NCBI GenBank assembly: GCA_947630305.1
Contig: CANRHC010000006.1
Coordinates: 1-42,712, forward strand
Source of the DNA: an uncultured Bacilli bacterium
GTDB taxonomy: Bacteria > Bacillota_I > Bacilli_A > RF39 > UBA660
DNA: 42,712 nt
Direction: 5' to 3'
The position numbers and the translations under genes were made by a program. Under the pieces are notes generated by a model. The model was given only the letters and a program-made list of their open reading frames with translations, had not been told where the DNA came from and ran no database searches. This document shows positions 7,384 to 14,584 of this stretch, piece after piece. Position 1 is the stretch's first letter. Each line of letters opens with the position of its first letter.

Positions 7384-7946
7384 TCAATTAAATAAGTTTT
7401 ATAATTATTATAATAATGAACAGAATAATTATTATTTTTTAAAATATCAACAAAATCAATTAACTTATTATTAGATCCAAAAAGTAAATACGAATCATCC
7501 ACCGAAGAACAACAAACACTAAGCAATTCCCTCTTATCCCTAAATAAATTAAAAGGATAAACTAAAGATTTAAAATTATTATTAACAACCCAAGTTTTAA
7601 TCAAATAAGTATCTAAAATATTAAGAAAAACACTCGATTTTTTAGGATAATAATCACTTTCTAATTTAAACTCAACTTTATTAATACCAACCGAATTAAA
7701 AGCCATTAACAATAACTCTTCATCAACATTATAAAACGGAATACAACACATAACTCTAATAGTAGGTGAGAACAACGAATTAATCTTTTCTTTCTTAATA
7801 AAATTTTTAAACTCCTTAATAAACTGTTCAATATGAATAATCTTACCATATAACATAGCATTATAAGAAAAAGAATAACTTTTAATTTCATTCTTTTTAA
7901 CATATTGTAATTTATTATCATGAAAATAAAAAATATACTTTGGCAT
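7368..7946 (-). CDS. Divergent actin/MreB-like protein, sporulation locus
   Basis: No certain identification. The stretch MLYGKIIHIEQFIKEFKNFI followed by TIRVMCCIPFYNVDEELLLMAFNSVGINKVEF (about residues 51-122) resembles the MreB pattern DGVIADFxxTExMIKxFI, then RIVICxPSxxTxxExxAIxxAAxxAGAxxVYLIEE. Length is 192 residues against about 335 for MreB. The N-terminal phosphate loop (DLGTAN) and the later nucleotide-binding motifs are not recognisable. The gene follows spoIID and spoIIQ, where B. subtilis has spoIIID and mbl, so position supports descent from mbl/mreB. It starts with a good GGTGG site. If related, it has probably lost ATP-driven assembly. Confidence 0.5.
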   Translation of the reverse strand: MPKYIFYFHDNKLQYVKKNEIKSYSFSYNAMLYGKIIHIEQFIKEFKNFIKKEKINSLFSPTIRVMCCIPFYNVDEELLLMAFNSVGINKVEFKLESDYYPKKSSVFLNILDTYLIKTWVVNNNFKSLVYPFNLFRDKRELLSVCCSSVDDSYLLFGSNNKLIDFVDILKNNNYSVHYYNNYKTYLIEKALK

Positions 7947-7963
7947 CTAATCCCACCTTTTAA

Positions 7964-7985
7964 AAAAGTCCATTAAGGACTAATC
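7964..7985 (-). terminator. Weak terminator after the spoIIQ-like gene
   Basis: AGTCC (7967-7971) and GGACT (7977-7981) form a 5-bp stem with TTTTTT after it on the minus strand. It overlaps the spoIIQ-like stop and lies just before the next ribosome-binding site, so it may only attenuate. Confidence 0.45.
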
Positions 7986-8618
7986 TAATTCATTCATTAT
8001 TTGTTCATAAAACGTATTTGGATTTACCAACACACCATCCATATAAACTTCAAATAATAAAGTTTGTCTTGTCGTATCAATTTTACCTTGACCAGACTTA
8101 GCAATAATATCATTTTGATTAACACTATCACCTTGTTTAACTAAAACTTCACCTAAAGTATAATAAACACAAGTAACATTATCACTTAAAATTGTTAAAA
8201 CAGTTCCAAGTATCTCATCTTGCTTAATCTCTTTAACAACTCCCGATAAAGATGCAATAACATCAAAAACATTATCACTAGCATATAAAATACCTGTATT
8301 TGGCATATAAGTATTTTCATAAAAAATCAATGACTTTTCTTGGACCTCAGCACTAGATAAAGAATCATAAAAATCTTTAGCTACCACAACATCACTACCA
8401 ATAAAAGGCTTTGATGGCTTATTAACAGAAACAACATCATTAACATAAACATCATCATCTTCTTCATTAAAAACATTAACCGAATAATCATAGTTATCAA
8501 CCTTAGCATCAGAACTCATCACATTACGCGATAATAAAGTAATCCCAATAGCTAATACAACAATAGTTATAATATAAATACTTGGTAACACAAATCCTCT
8601 CAATTTTCTTTTTTTCAT
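7980..8618 (-). CDS. spoIIQ: SpoIIQ-like protein with inactive LytM (M23) domain
   Basis: Forespore membrane protein expected to face the engulfing membrane and contact SpoIIIAH. A single N-terminal membrane segment (about residues 10-30) is followed by an acidic, low-complexity linker and a C-terminal LytM fold (about 100-212). In active M23 peptidases the zinc ligands sit in HxxxD and HxH motifs. Here the corresponding places read PNTGILYAS, YYTLGEVLV and TLLFEVYMDG, all without histidine. The enzyme should therefore be inactive and act as a structural partner. The gene directly follows spoIID, as in B. subtilis. AGGAGG lies 7 bases before the start. Confidence 0.8.
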   Translation of the reverse strand: MKKRKLRGFVLPSIYIITIVVLAIGITLLSRNVMSSDAKVDNYDYSVNVFNEEDDDVYVNDVVSVNKPSKPFIGSDVVVAKDFYDSLSSAEVQEKSLIFYENTYMPNTGILYASDNVFDVIASLSGVVKEIKQDEILGTVLTILSDNVTCVYYTLGEVLVKQGDSVNQNDIIAKSGQGKIDTTRQTLLFEVYMDGVLVNPNTFYEQIMNELD

Positions 8619-8664
8619 ATATTTCCTCCTATACCTATTTTGAAACAGAAGAAATATTTTTATA

Positions 8665-9603
8665 CTAAAAAATCATCGAAATTTCCGTATTTTGATAATA
8701 ATGACTTAAAATATCTTTATAACTTTTACCTTCTAAAGCCATCCCATTCGCACCATATTGGCTCATACCAACACCATGCCCATAACCCCTGGTACTAACA
8801 ACAACGTCATCAGTATTAACCACAATATCAAAATCAGTAGATCTTAAACCAAGCTTACTACGAACATCACTACCCTTAAAAACAACACCATTAATAGAAA
8901 CAGTTAAAACTCGATTAGAATCACTTCTAACTACATCACTAATGACAACATCATCACAAGAAATATCTAACATCGCACAAAAATCAGCCCTTAAAAAACT
9001 CTTATCAACTTTATAATTTTTTAAAGACTCATTATCCCAACTAGAATCAACACTTTTTAAATAAGGAAGAGCTTCACTAAAAACAAGCTCAGAATTTTCA
9101 GTCTTACCATTACTCATCGAAAAATAAAAAGCATTAATAATATCTCCATCATAAGTTAATACTTCATTTTTAGTTGATAAAACAGCATCACGAATCTTCA
9201 AATAATTATTAAAAAACAAAACATTCCATTGCCTTAATAATTGTTCATTAGTCTTATAAGCTTGATCTTTAACCCCAATTATTAAATCATAATCTAAATT
9301 ACGAGTATTCTTCTTATACATTGCAAAAGTTCGAGCCGCAACTGCCTGAGCTTTCAAAGCTTCAACTTCAAAACTAGAAGGCATCTCAGCACTAACAACC
9401 CCAATAATATAATCTTCTAAACTAACATTACTAATAACTCCATTACTTTCATCTAATAAACGAATATTAATTGGATTATCATCATCACTCACAACTGATG
9501 AAACCGGAAAATAATAATTATGTTTTTTTTCATAAAAAATAACAATAACTAAAACAATAACTAAAAGAAAAATAATAGCAAGCAATATCTTATTCTTCAT
9601 CAT
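8665..9603 (-). CDS. spoIID: Stage II sporulation protein D (lytic transglycosylase)
   Basis: Peptidoglycan lytic transglycosylase needed for engulfment in the SpoIID-SpoIIM-SpoIIP complex. It has an N-terminal membrane anchor (about residues 6-24). The SpoIID domain contains the catalytic Glu in GVVSAEMPSSFEVEALKAQA and the C-terminal signature STRGYGHGVGMSQYGANGMA. About 312 residues is a normal length. The start is taken at the ATG at 9603, whose bases overlap the TGA of the upstream gene (ATGA coupling). An in-frame ATG 12 bases further upstream has no ribosome-binding site. It forms one operon with the DUF1146 gene, rpiB upstream and the spoIIQ-like gene downstream. Confidence 0.95.
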   Translation of the reverse strand: MMKNKILLAIIFLLVIVLVIVIFYEKKHNYYFPVSSVVSDDDNPINIRLLDESNGVISNVSLEDYIIGVVSAEMPSSFEVEALKAQAVAARTFAMYKKNTRNLDYDLIIGVKDQAYKTNEQLLRQWNVLFFNNYLKIRDAVLSTKNEVLTYDGDIINAFYFSMSNGKTENSELVFSEALPYLKSVDSSWDNESLKNYKVDKSFLRADFCAMLDISCDDVVISDVVRSDSNRVLTVSINGVVFKGSDVRSKLGLRSTDFDIVVNTDDVVVSTRGYGHGVGMSQYGANGMALEGKSYKDILSHYYQNTEISMIF

Positions 9604-9785
9604 ATCACCTGCCAAAAACTACTTAAAAACTCTGCTAATAAATATCCCAAAACAAAACTTAAAACAAAATACAATAAACGAGCTTCTAATACTTTATTTT
9701 TCCGAATAAATTTTTCAAAATTAACAGATGTTAAAGCAAAAGCACAAACCATCGTACAAAAAGTATATAAATATATTTTAATCAT
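9600..9785 (-). CDS. DUF1146 (YwzB-like) small membrane protein
   Basis: Integral membrane protein of 61 residues with two hydrophobic helices (about 5-18 and 38-58). The central NFEKFIRKNKVLEARLLYF matches the YwzB/DUF1146 family pattern, in which a short basic loop joins two helices and the second ends L-G-Y-L-x-A-E-F. In B. subtilis ywzB lies upstream of murAA and spoIID, which agrees with spoIID being next here (murA is absent). The gene overlaps both neighbours through ATGA junctions. Function is unknown. Confidence 0.75.
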   Translation of the reverse strand: MIKIYLYTFCTMVCAFALTSVNFEKFIRKNKVLEARLLYFVLSFVLGYLLAEFLSSFWQVI

Positions 9786-10231
9786 TTATATACTTCTCTT
9801 TCATATTCTATAATCTTATTTACTCGTCTAATATGTCTTTCATCATTTAAAACTTCAGCACCAATAAAAGCATCAATATACTCTTTAATATTTTCAATAC
9901 CATCAGTATAATTAAAAGTCATAACATTAGCACCATTATCATTCCGAGATAAAACAGCATCTAAAACAGAATTAATCTTTGCACAACGAATACCTTTAAC
10001 CTTATTAGCACAAATAGACATACCTATACCAGTACGACAAACCAAAATACCAATATCAGCACAACCAGACACAACATTATTACAAACTAAAAAAGCAAAA
10101 TCAGGATAATCATCACTAGGTGTATTATTCTTACTACAATCAATAACTTCATAACCTTTACTAACTAAATAATCAATAATTTCTAACTTATACTCTAAAC
10201 CACGATGGTCAGATGCAATAGCAATTTTCAT
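9782..10231 (-). CDS. rpiB: Ribose-5-phosphate isomerase B
   Basis: Interconverts ribose 5-phosphate and ribulose 5-phosphate in the pentose phosphate pathway. The RpiB/LacAB fold is clear: SDHRG with His9, a YPDFA segment, and the GILVCRTGIGMSICANK loop with catalytic Cys65. Length (149) is typical. One oddity is that the later motif, usually SREHNxAN with a histidine, reads SRNDNGAN, so that ring-opening histidine is missing. The enzyme may use another acid, or a different sugar phosphate. It overlaps the DUF1146 gene by an ATGA junction and starts with GGAGGAATG upstream. Confidence 0.92.
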   Translation of the reverse strand: MKIAIASDHRGLEYKLEIIDYLVSKGYEVIDCSKNNTPSDDYPDFAFLVCNNVVSGCADIGILVCRTGIGMSICANKVKGIRCAKINSVLDAVLSRNDNGANVMTFNYTDGIENIKEYIDAFIGAEVLNDERHIRRVNKIIEYEREVYK

Positions 10232-10284
10232 AACATTCCTCCAAATTAATTATATTACAACTAAGAAATAAAAAAAAGATACAA

Positions 10285-11106
10285 TTATTTCCTTCTCAAA
10301 ACAAAATTATCTTCCTTAATCTCAACATAATTTAAAACATCACCATTATTTACACTAATACAAGTATTAACATTATATAAATTTTTATCCAAAAATACAT
10401 TAACTCGTTTCCTTTCAGAACTATCAAACAATTTACCATATAAATATAAATACATCAAAGACCTTTCATAAGGACCATTAACATAACCAATATTAATTAA
10501 ATTATCACTTATAAACTGCATCTTCCTTTTAGATAACTCAACACTATCATGATCATCCATCTTAAAATATAAAAAAGCATTATTACGATGAGCTAACGAC
10601 TTATGAAGTTCATCAAAATAAGAATTCAAATATTGCTTATTTAAAGATTTTTCTAAATACATTAAATAATCACGAGATAACCTAACCAATTCTGGATGAT
10701 TCCTATTAATTGTTTTAAAACGAGGAATAACCCCAAAATTAACCGGTCTAAGACCATACTGATTATAAAACAAATCATTTAAAGCATCTAAATAATACCA
10801 ACCATACTCACCTTTAACCAAAACAACAAATAAAGGAATTTTAGCACTATTAGCAACATCCTTCAAAGCCTCAATCCCCAAATCATTAAATAACTTAACA
10901 TAAAAATCAGCTAAAGTAGAACATACAATATACCTACCATGATTATAAAAACCAGCCTGATACTGCAAAAACTTTTCATCATCACTAGCCAAAAAATAAC
11001 CTAAATCTCTTTCAAAAAAAGGAGCCAAAGACGTATATAAATCATAAATAATTAAATCCTTAGACCTATTTCGAGTAGCTTTATTAATTACATTATCTAA
11101 ATTCAC
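10285..11106 (-). CDS. Transglutaminase-like fold protein, unknown function
   Basis: No confident family. Residues YIVCSTLADFYVKLFNDLGIEA followed by VKGEYGWYYLDALNDLFY (about 60-125 from the start) resemble the transglutaminase/cysteine-peptidase core, with its Cys on a helix and a later W-Y-x-x-D-x-x-x-D strand. The histidine usually found before that strand is not obvious, so activity is uncertain. The rest is charged and aromatic, with no membrane segment or signal peptide. The GTG at 11106 is the likely start, because GGGGG lies 8 bases upstream; an in-frame ATG at 11127 sits at the transcription start with no ribosome-binding site. Confidence 0.6.
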   Translation of the reverse strand: MNLDNVINKATRNRSKDLIIYDLYTSLAPFFERDLGYFLASDDEKFLQYQAGFYNHGRYIVCSTLADFYVKLFNDLGIEALKDVANSAKIPLFVVLVKGEYGWYYLDALNDLFYNQYGLRPVNFGVIPRFKTINRNHPELVRLSRDYLMYLEKSLNKQYLNSYFDELHKSLAHRNNAFLYFKMDDHDSVELSKRKMQFISDNLINIGYVNGPYERSLMYLYLYGKLFDSSERKRVNVFLDKNLYNVNTCISVNNGDVLNYVEIKEDNFVLRRK

Positions 11107-11132
11107 TTTTATACCCCCAAAAAACAATGACT

Positions 11133-11138
11133 AGTATA
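11133..11138 (-). promoter_or_regulatory. -10 element for the transglutaminase-like gene
   Basis: TATACT on the minus strand, 27 bases before the GTG start and directly after the rpmE terminator. No strong -35 is seen because the T-rich terminator occupies that space. Confidence 0.4.
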
Positions 11139-11144
11139 ACATAA

Positions 11145-11178
11145 AAAAGCAAAAAAAAGAAGTCCAAATTACTTCTTT
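11145..11178 (-). terminator. rpmE terminator
   Basis: AAAGAAGT (11156-11163) and ACTTCTTT (11171-11178) form an 8-bp stem with a 7-base loop, followed by at least eight T on the minus strand, just after the rpmE stop. Confidence 0.85.
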
Positions 11179-11369
11179 AAATTATATTTACGATTAAATT
11201 TCTCAATCTTTCCAGCCTTACTAACTTGTCCTTGTTTATTAGTATAAAAAGGATGACATTCACTACATACCTCAACCTCAATATGATCTTTAGTTGATTT
11301 AGTATTAAACGTAGCACCACAAGCACATGTAACTGTTACATCTTTCATTTCTGGATGAATAGCTTTCAT
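11169..11369 (-). CDS. rpmE: Ribosomal protein bL31, zinc-binding form
   Basis: Large-subunit protein at the central protuberance. It is the zinc-containing (C+) type: Cys pairs in VTCAC (residues 14 and 16) and VCSEC (about 34 and 37) coordinate zinc. Sixty-six residues and the ending [14 protein letters not shown] are typical. It has its own promoter, a leader of about 95 bases and a terminator, so it is transcribed alone. The ribosome-binding site AAAGGA is rather far (13 bases) from the ATG. Confidence 0.97.
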   Translation of the reverse strand: MKAIHPEMKDVTVTCACGATFNTKSTKDHIEVEVCSECHPFYTNKQGQVSKAGKIEKFNRKYNLKK

Positions 11370-11493
11370 AATTAACTAACATTCCTTTCTATCGACCTTA
11401 AAAAGCCCTAAATTTTTTTTAAAAATAAATCTACACCAATGATATAGAACAACAGGTCTAAAGTATTATATCAATATATTTTATGACTTTCAA
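11370..11493 (-). promoter_or_regulatory. rpmE promoter and leader
   Basis: A near-consensus sigma-A promoter on the minus strand: TTGAAA (11488-11493), 17-base spacer, TATAAT (11465-11470). The transcribed leader of about 95 bases carries complementary words near its ends (AGACC close to the start, GGTCGA near the ribosome-binding site) that could form a base stem. L31 autoregulatory leaders exist in Firmicutes, but the match here is by position only. Confidence 0.6.
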
Positions 11494-11502
11494 CCCCCAA
11501 AT

Positions 11503-12180
11503 TTACATATGTCGATTTAAAATAATCTTTTTAAAAGAACCTGTCTTTCCATCCATAACATTATAAATATTGAAATAATTTTTATTCTCCTCATAACTTA
11601 TATTATCAATATACTGCCCATTATTACTTTCACCAAAATTAATATTACTATCTAAATAATTTTTAACCTCACTACTAAAATCAAAAAAATTACTTCTTTC
11701 ATTTCGCAAAGATTTATACATATAAGTCATCAAATTAGGATTATTCTTTAATATCTTTAACCATTCATTCCTATTAATAATTAAACCATTAGGCAAATAA
11801 AAATCACCATTAATCTCCATAAAATTTTCACTATTATACTTCCCACTACTTTTCACCATTGGACCTTGAAACTCAAGTTCATTATGAAAAAAGCCAAACC
11901 TTTTCGTATTACCTGCCCAAATAGCATAAGGATATTTATGATTAAAAAATCTATCACAAGGTAATTCAACATAATATTTTAAACTTCTCTCACAATCAAT
12001 TGCAATCTTATTAAGAACAAAAACAACAAATTCAACATTTTTCTCACTTAAATTAGCAATTAAATCACTCATCGTAATTTCATCTTTAATATATAAAGCA
12101 ATCTTCTTTAATAATAGCCTTTCCTTAGGTGTAAAACATACACTTTTAAACTTTTCTAAAGAAACTAAATATTTATCCAT
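11503..12180 (-). CDS. Hypothetical protein, 225 residues
   Basis: Not recognised. It is a soluble-looking protein with an N-terminal helical part (residues 1-60, LEKFKSVCFTPKERLLLKKI), a central aromatic and glycine-rich part (KYPYAIWAGNTKRFGFFHNE, GDFYLPNGLIINRNEW) and an Asn-rich C-terminus. No signal peptide or membrane segment. The ATG at 12180 is preferred, since GAAAGGA lies 10 bases upstream; an in-frame TTG nine bases earlier is too close to that site. It sits between rpsI and the rpmE promoter, where other Firmicutes may have rho. Confidence 0.7.
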   Translation of the reverse strand: MDKYLVSLEKFKSVCFTPKERLLLKKIALYIKDEITMSDLIANLSEKNVEFVVFVLNKIAIDCERSLKYYVELPCDRFFNHKYPYAIWAGNTKRFGFFHNELEFQGPMVKSSGKYNSENFMEINGDFYLPNGLIINRNEWLKILKNNPNLMTYMYKSLRNERSNFFDFSSEVKNYLDSNINFGESNNGQYIDNISYEENKNYFNIYNVMDGKTGSFKKIILNRHM

Positions 12181-12274
12181 ATCAACCAATTCCTTTCAAT
12201 TCATTAAAATACAAATATAATACAACATATTAAAAAAAAATGCAAACAAAAAAAAGCCCACAACGGGCCAAAAA

Positions 12275-12691
12275 TTAACGTTTACTAAATTGTGGAGCTC
12301 TACGAGCCTTTTTAAGACCATATTTCTTACGTTCCTTAACTCTTGGATCTCTAGTAACCATACCATTAGCTTTTAATATCTTACGATAAGCAGTCTCACT
12401 ACTTTGATCAGTATTAGCATCAAACTTTAATAAAGCTCTAGTAATACCCAAACGAATAGCACCAGCTTGACCAGAATATCCACCACCACTAACTTTAACA
12501 GTAATATCAAAACGATTTTCATTATTAGTAAGAGTTAAAGGTTGTTTTAAATCTAACACTAAAATACCATCAGGCATATAATCATTAACATCTACACCAT
12601 TAACTGTAATATTACCTGTACCACTTGTAATAGTAACCTGTGCAACAGCTCTTTTTCTTCTTCCAGTTGCACTCCAAGTCTTATTTGCCAT
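12275..12691 (-). CDS. rpsI: Ribosomal protein uS9
   Basis: Small-subunit protein whose C-terminal tail reaches the P-site t[15 protein letters not shown] near the start, the [20 protein letters not shown] core and the ending [12 protein letters not shown] are diagnostic. Length is 138 residues. It follows rplM with a single base between the genes, as in nearly all bacteria, and has GAGGG 6 bases before the ATG. It is co-transcribed with rplM from the promoter upstream of that gene. Confidence 0.98.
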   Translation of the reverse strand: MANKTWSATGRRKRAVAQVTITSGTGNITVNGVDVNDYMPDGILVLDLKQPLTLTNNENRFDITVKVSGGGYSGQAGAIRLGITRALLKFDANTDQSSETAYRKILKANGMVTRDPRVKERKKYGLKKARRAPQFSKR

Positions 12692-12692
12692 C

Positions 12693-13127
12693 TTAACCCT
12701 CTACTTTCATTTCTACTGGCTTTTGAGCAGAATGCTTATGTTCACCATCACGATAAACAAATAACTTCTTACCCATCGCTCTACCAAGACGATTATGTGG
12801 AAGCATACCTTTTACAGCTCTTTCCATCATCTCTTCTGGATAATTTGTAATCATTTCTTTAGCATTACGTTCTCTAAGTCCTCCTGGATAACCACTATGA
12901 TTATAATACATTTTATCTTCTAGTTTATTTCCAGTTAACTTAACTTTAGATGCATTAATAATAATTACATAATCTCCACAATCAACACTAGGAGTATAAG
13001 TTACCTTATTCTTTCCTCTTAAAACACTAGCTGCCAAAGAAGCAACACGTCCTAAAGACTTACCACTAGCATCAATAACATACCAATTACGTTCAACGTT
13101 CTCTTTTTTTTGCATAAATGTACTCAT
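12693..13127 (-). CDS. rplM: Ribosomal protein uL13
   Basis: Early-assembly large-subunit protein. The motifs [24 protein letters not shown] and [18 protein letters not shown] are family hallmarks. The seventh in-frame Met (ATG at 13127) is the start: AAAGGA lies 10 bases upstream of it, inside the codons of the longer reading. Transcribed with rpsI from a strong promoter behind a leader of about 80 bases. Confidence 0.98.
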   Translation of the reverse strand: MSTFMQKKENVERNWYVIDASGKSLGRVASLAASVLRGKNKVTYTPSVDCGDYVIIINASKVKLTGNKLEDKMYYNHSGYPGGLRERNAKEMITNYPEEMMERAVKGMLPHNRLGRAMGKKLFVYRDGEHKHSAQKPVEMKVEG

Positions 13128-13241
13128 AAATTTATTTCCTTTCATTTACCTTAAATAATTTTAACTTTCCCAAGGTCAAAACAAATAAGATTTAGAAAAT
13201 GTACCATTAAAAATTATATGCTATAAATAAAGGAAAGTCAA
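13128..13241 (-). promoter_or_regulatory. rplM-rpsI promoter and leader
   Basis: TTGACT (13236-13241), a 17-base spacer and TATAAT (13213-13218) on the minus strand form an excellent sigma-A promoter. The leader that follows can pair ACCTT with AAGGT around the segment before the ribosome-binding site. It occupies the place of the known L13 leader of Firmicutes, but identity with that motif is not shown. Confidence 0.7.
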
Positions 13242-13271
13242 ACATTTTTACTAAAAAACATTTTAAAAAAA

Positions 13272-13994
13272 TCAATATTTAATTTCCTTCAAATATAAAC
13301 CATAACCAGGCACTACCAAAAAATTAACTTTTTCATTAGGATTTAATAAAGCATCTTTAATATCATTTATTCCTCTTCTTTTACTACCAACCATTATTAA
13401 AGCACCTATCATACTCCTAACCATATACCGATAAAAACCCTTACCTTTAACCACAAAATACAACATATTATCCTCTTCATATATCTTAAAATCATAAATT
13501 GTACTAACATAACTACGACGATACCCCGATACAAAATTACGAAAATCATGAGTTCCAATAAACTTTATACAAGCTTTTTGCATCAATTTAATATCAAGAA
13601 AATAACTTATATGATAAGCATAATCACTAAAAAAAACATTTTTCTCACCAAAATATACTTTATATAAATAAGTCTTCTCTTTAACATCATATCTTGCATG
13701 AAAAGAATCAGCAACCAATAAAATACTATTAACACTAATACTAGATGGCAACATTTTATTAACAATATATTTTAACTTATCAACATCAAAATCTTTATTC
13801 AAATCAAAATGAAGACATTGATCATAAGCATGAACTAAAGCATCAGTCCTACCAGCACCTTTAACTAATACTTCACTACCATTAATCTTACTTAAAACAG
13901 ATTCTAAACAAGCTTGAACACTTTTTTTATCACGCAACCTTTGAAAACCATTAAATTTACTACCATCATAACTAATTCTCATTAAATATCTCAT
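13272..13994 (-). CDS. truA: tRNA pseudouridine(38-40) synthase TruA
   Basis: Converts uridines 38-40 of the tRNA anticodon stem to pseudouridine. The catalytic aspartate is Asp51 in the GAGRTDALVHA motif. The YDGSKFNGFQ opening and the late GKGFYRYMVRSMIGALI segment are typical. Length is 240 residues. It overlaps the upstream EcfA-like gene by four bases (ATGA). In other Firmicutes ecfT occupies that junction, so its loss brought these genes together. Confidence 0.97.
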   Translation of the reverse strand: MRYLMRISYDGSKFNGFQRLRDKKSVQACLESVLSKINGSEVLVKGAGRTDALVHAYDQCLHFDLNKDFDVDKLKYIVNKMLPSSISVNSILLVADSFHARYDVKEKTYLYKVYFGEKNVFFSDYAYHISYFLDIKLMQKACIKFIGTHDFRNFVSGYRRSYVSTIYDFKIYEEDNMLYFVVKGKGFYRYMVRSMIGALIMVGSKRRGINDIKDALLNPNEKVNFLVVPGYGLYLKEIKY

Positions 13995-14584
13995 TTTATA
14001 CCTCGATATATAGCCTTTAAAGTTTCATTAAAAGTAATTTCATGATCAATCTTATGACCACAAGATTCCAAATATTTTATAAGCTCAACACTCTTAGGCA
14101 TACAAACATATTTATATAACTCATCATCATAAAAATCATTAATAACTTTATAATTTTTTCCATCAAAAACAATAACTTCTTTAACAAACTCACCCAAAAA
14201 ATCCATATCACTTTCAATCAAAACAATACCAATATTCTGTTTATTAACTAAATTTCTTAATAATCTTTTAAAATATTGTTGCTCACTATATATTAATTTT
14301 GAAAACATCTCTTTAATAATCAAAACTTTATCCTTCTTTAAAAGATAAAAAGCTAATCGAACTTTAATTCTTTCAACCCTAGACAAATAACATAACTTAA
14401 CATCTAAAATACTTTCATCTAATAAAACCATTTTTAAAGCCTTTTTAAATTTAGAAGAAAAACATAAAAAATCTAAAACACTTATTTCATCTTTAAACTT
14501 TTTATCACTTATTATATTATAATTCTTAAACAAATTTTTAGGTGAATTTATTAAAACTTTAATCATCCCTAACTTTGCTTCCAT
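13991..14584 (-). CDS. Eroded EcfA-type ABC ATPase (second copy position)
   Basis: Occupies the ecfA2 place in the conserved ecfA1-ecfA2-ecfT-truA-rplM-rpsI order, but without ecfT. The remains of an ABC ATPase can be followed. A Walker A position reads INSPKNLFKN with no GxxGxGKS. The signature LSGGQ is LSRVE (about 68-72), followed by RIKVRLAFYLL. Walker B is KVLIIKE, with the aspartate replaced by Lys. The C-terminal region (ELIKYLESCGHKIDHEITFN) keeps the EcfA tail pattern. It is 197 residues against about 280 for EcfA. The frame is intact, with GAGGAGG before the ATG and coupled overlaps on both sides. ATP hydrolysis is very unlikely; any present role is unknown. Confidence 0.6.
   Translation of the reverse strand: MEAKLGMIKVLINSPKNLFKNYNIISDKKFKDEISVLDFLCFSSKFKKALKMVLLDESILDVKLCYLSRVERIKVRLAFYLLKKDKVLIIKEMFSKLIYSEQQYFKRLLRNLVNKQNIGIVLIESDMDFLGEFVKEVIVFDGKNYKVINDFYDDELYKYVCMPKSVELIKYLESCGHKIDHEITFNETLKAIYRGIK

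Noticed and set aside
7706-7921. A 71-codon frame overlapping the MreB-like gene on the same strand
   Set aside because: Shifted-frame shadow; the longer frame has the better ribosome-binding site and amino-acid composition.
7980-8618. Active M23 endopeptidase
   Set aside because: The domain is recognisable but none of the zinc-binding histidines is present.
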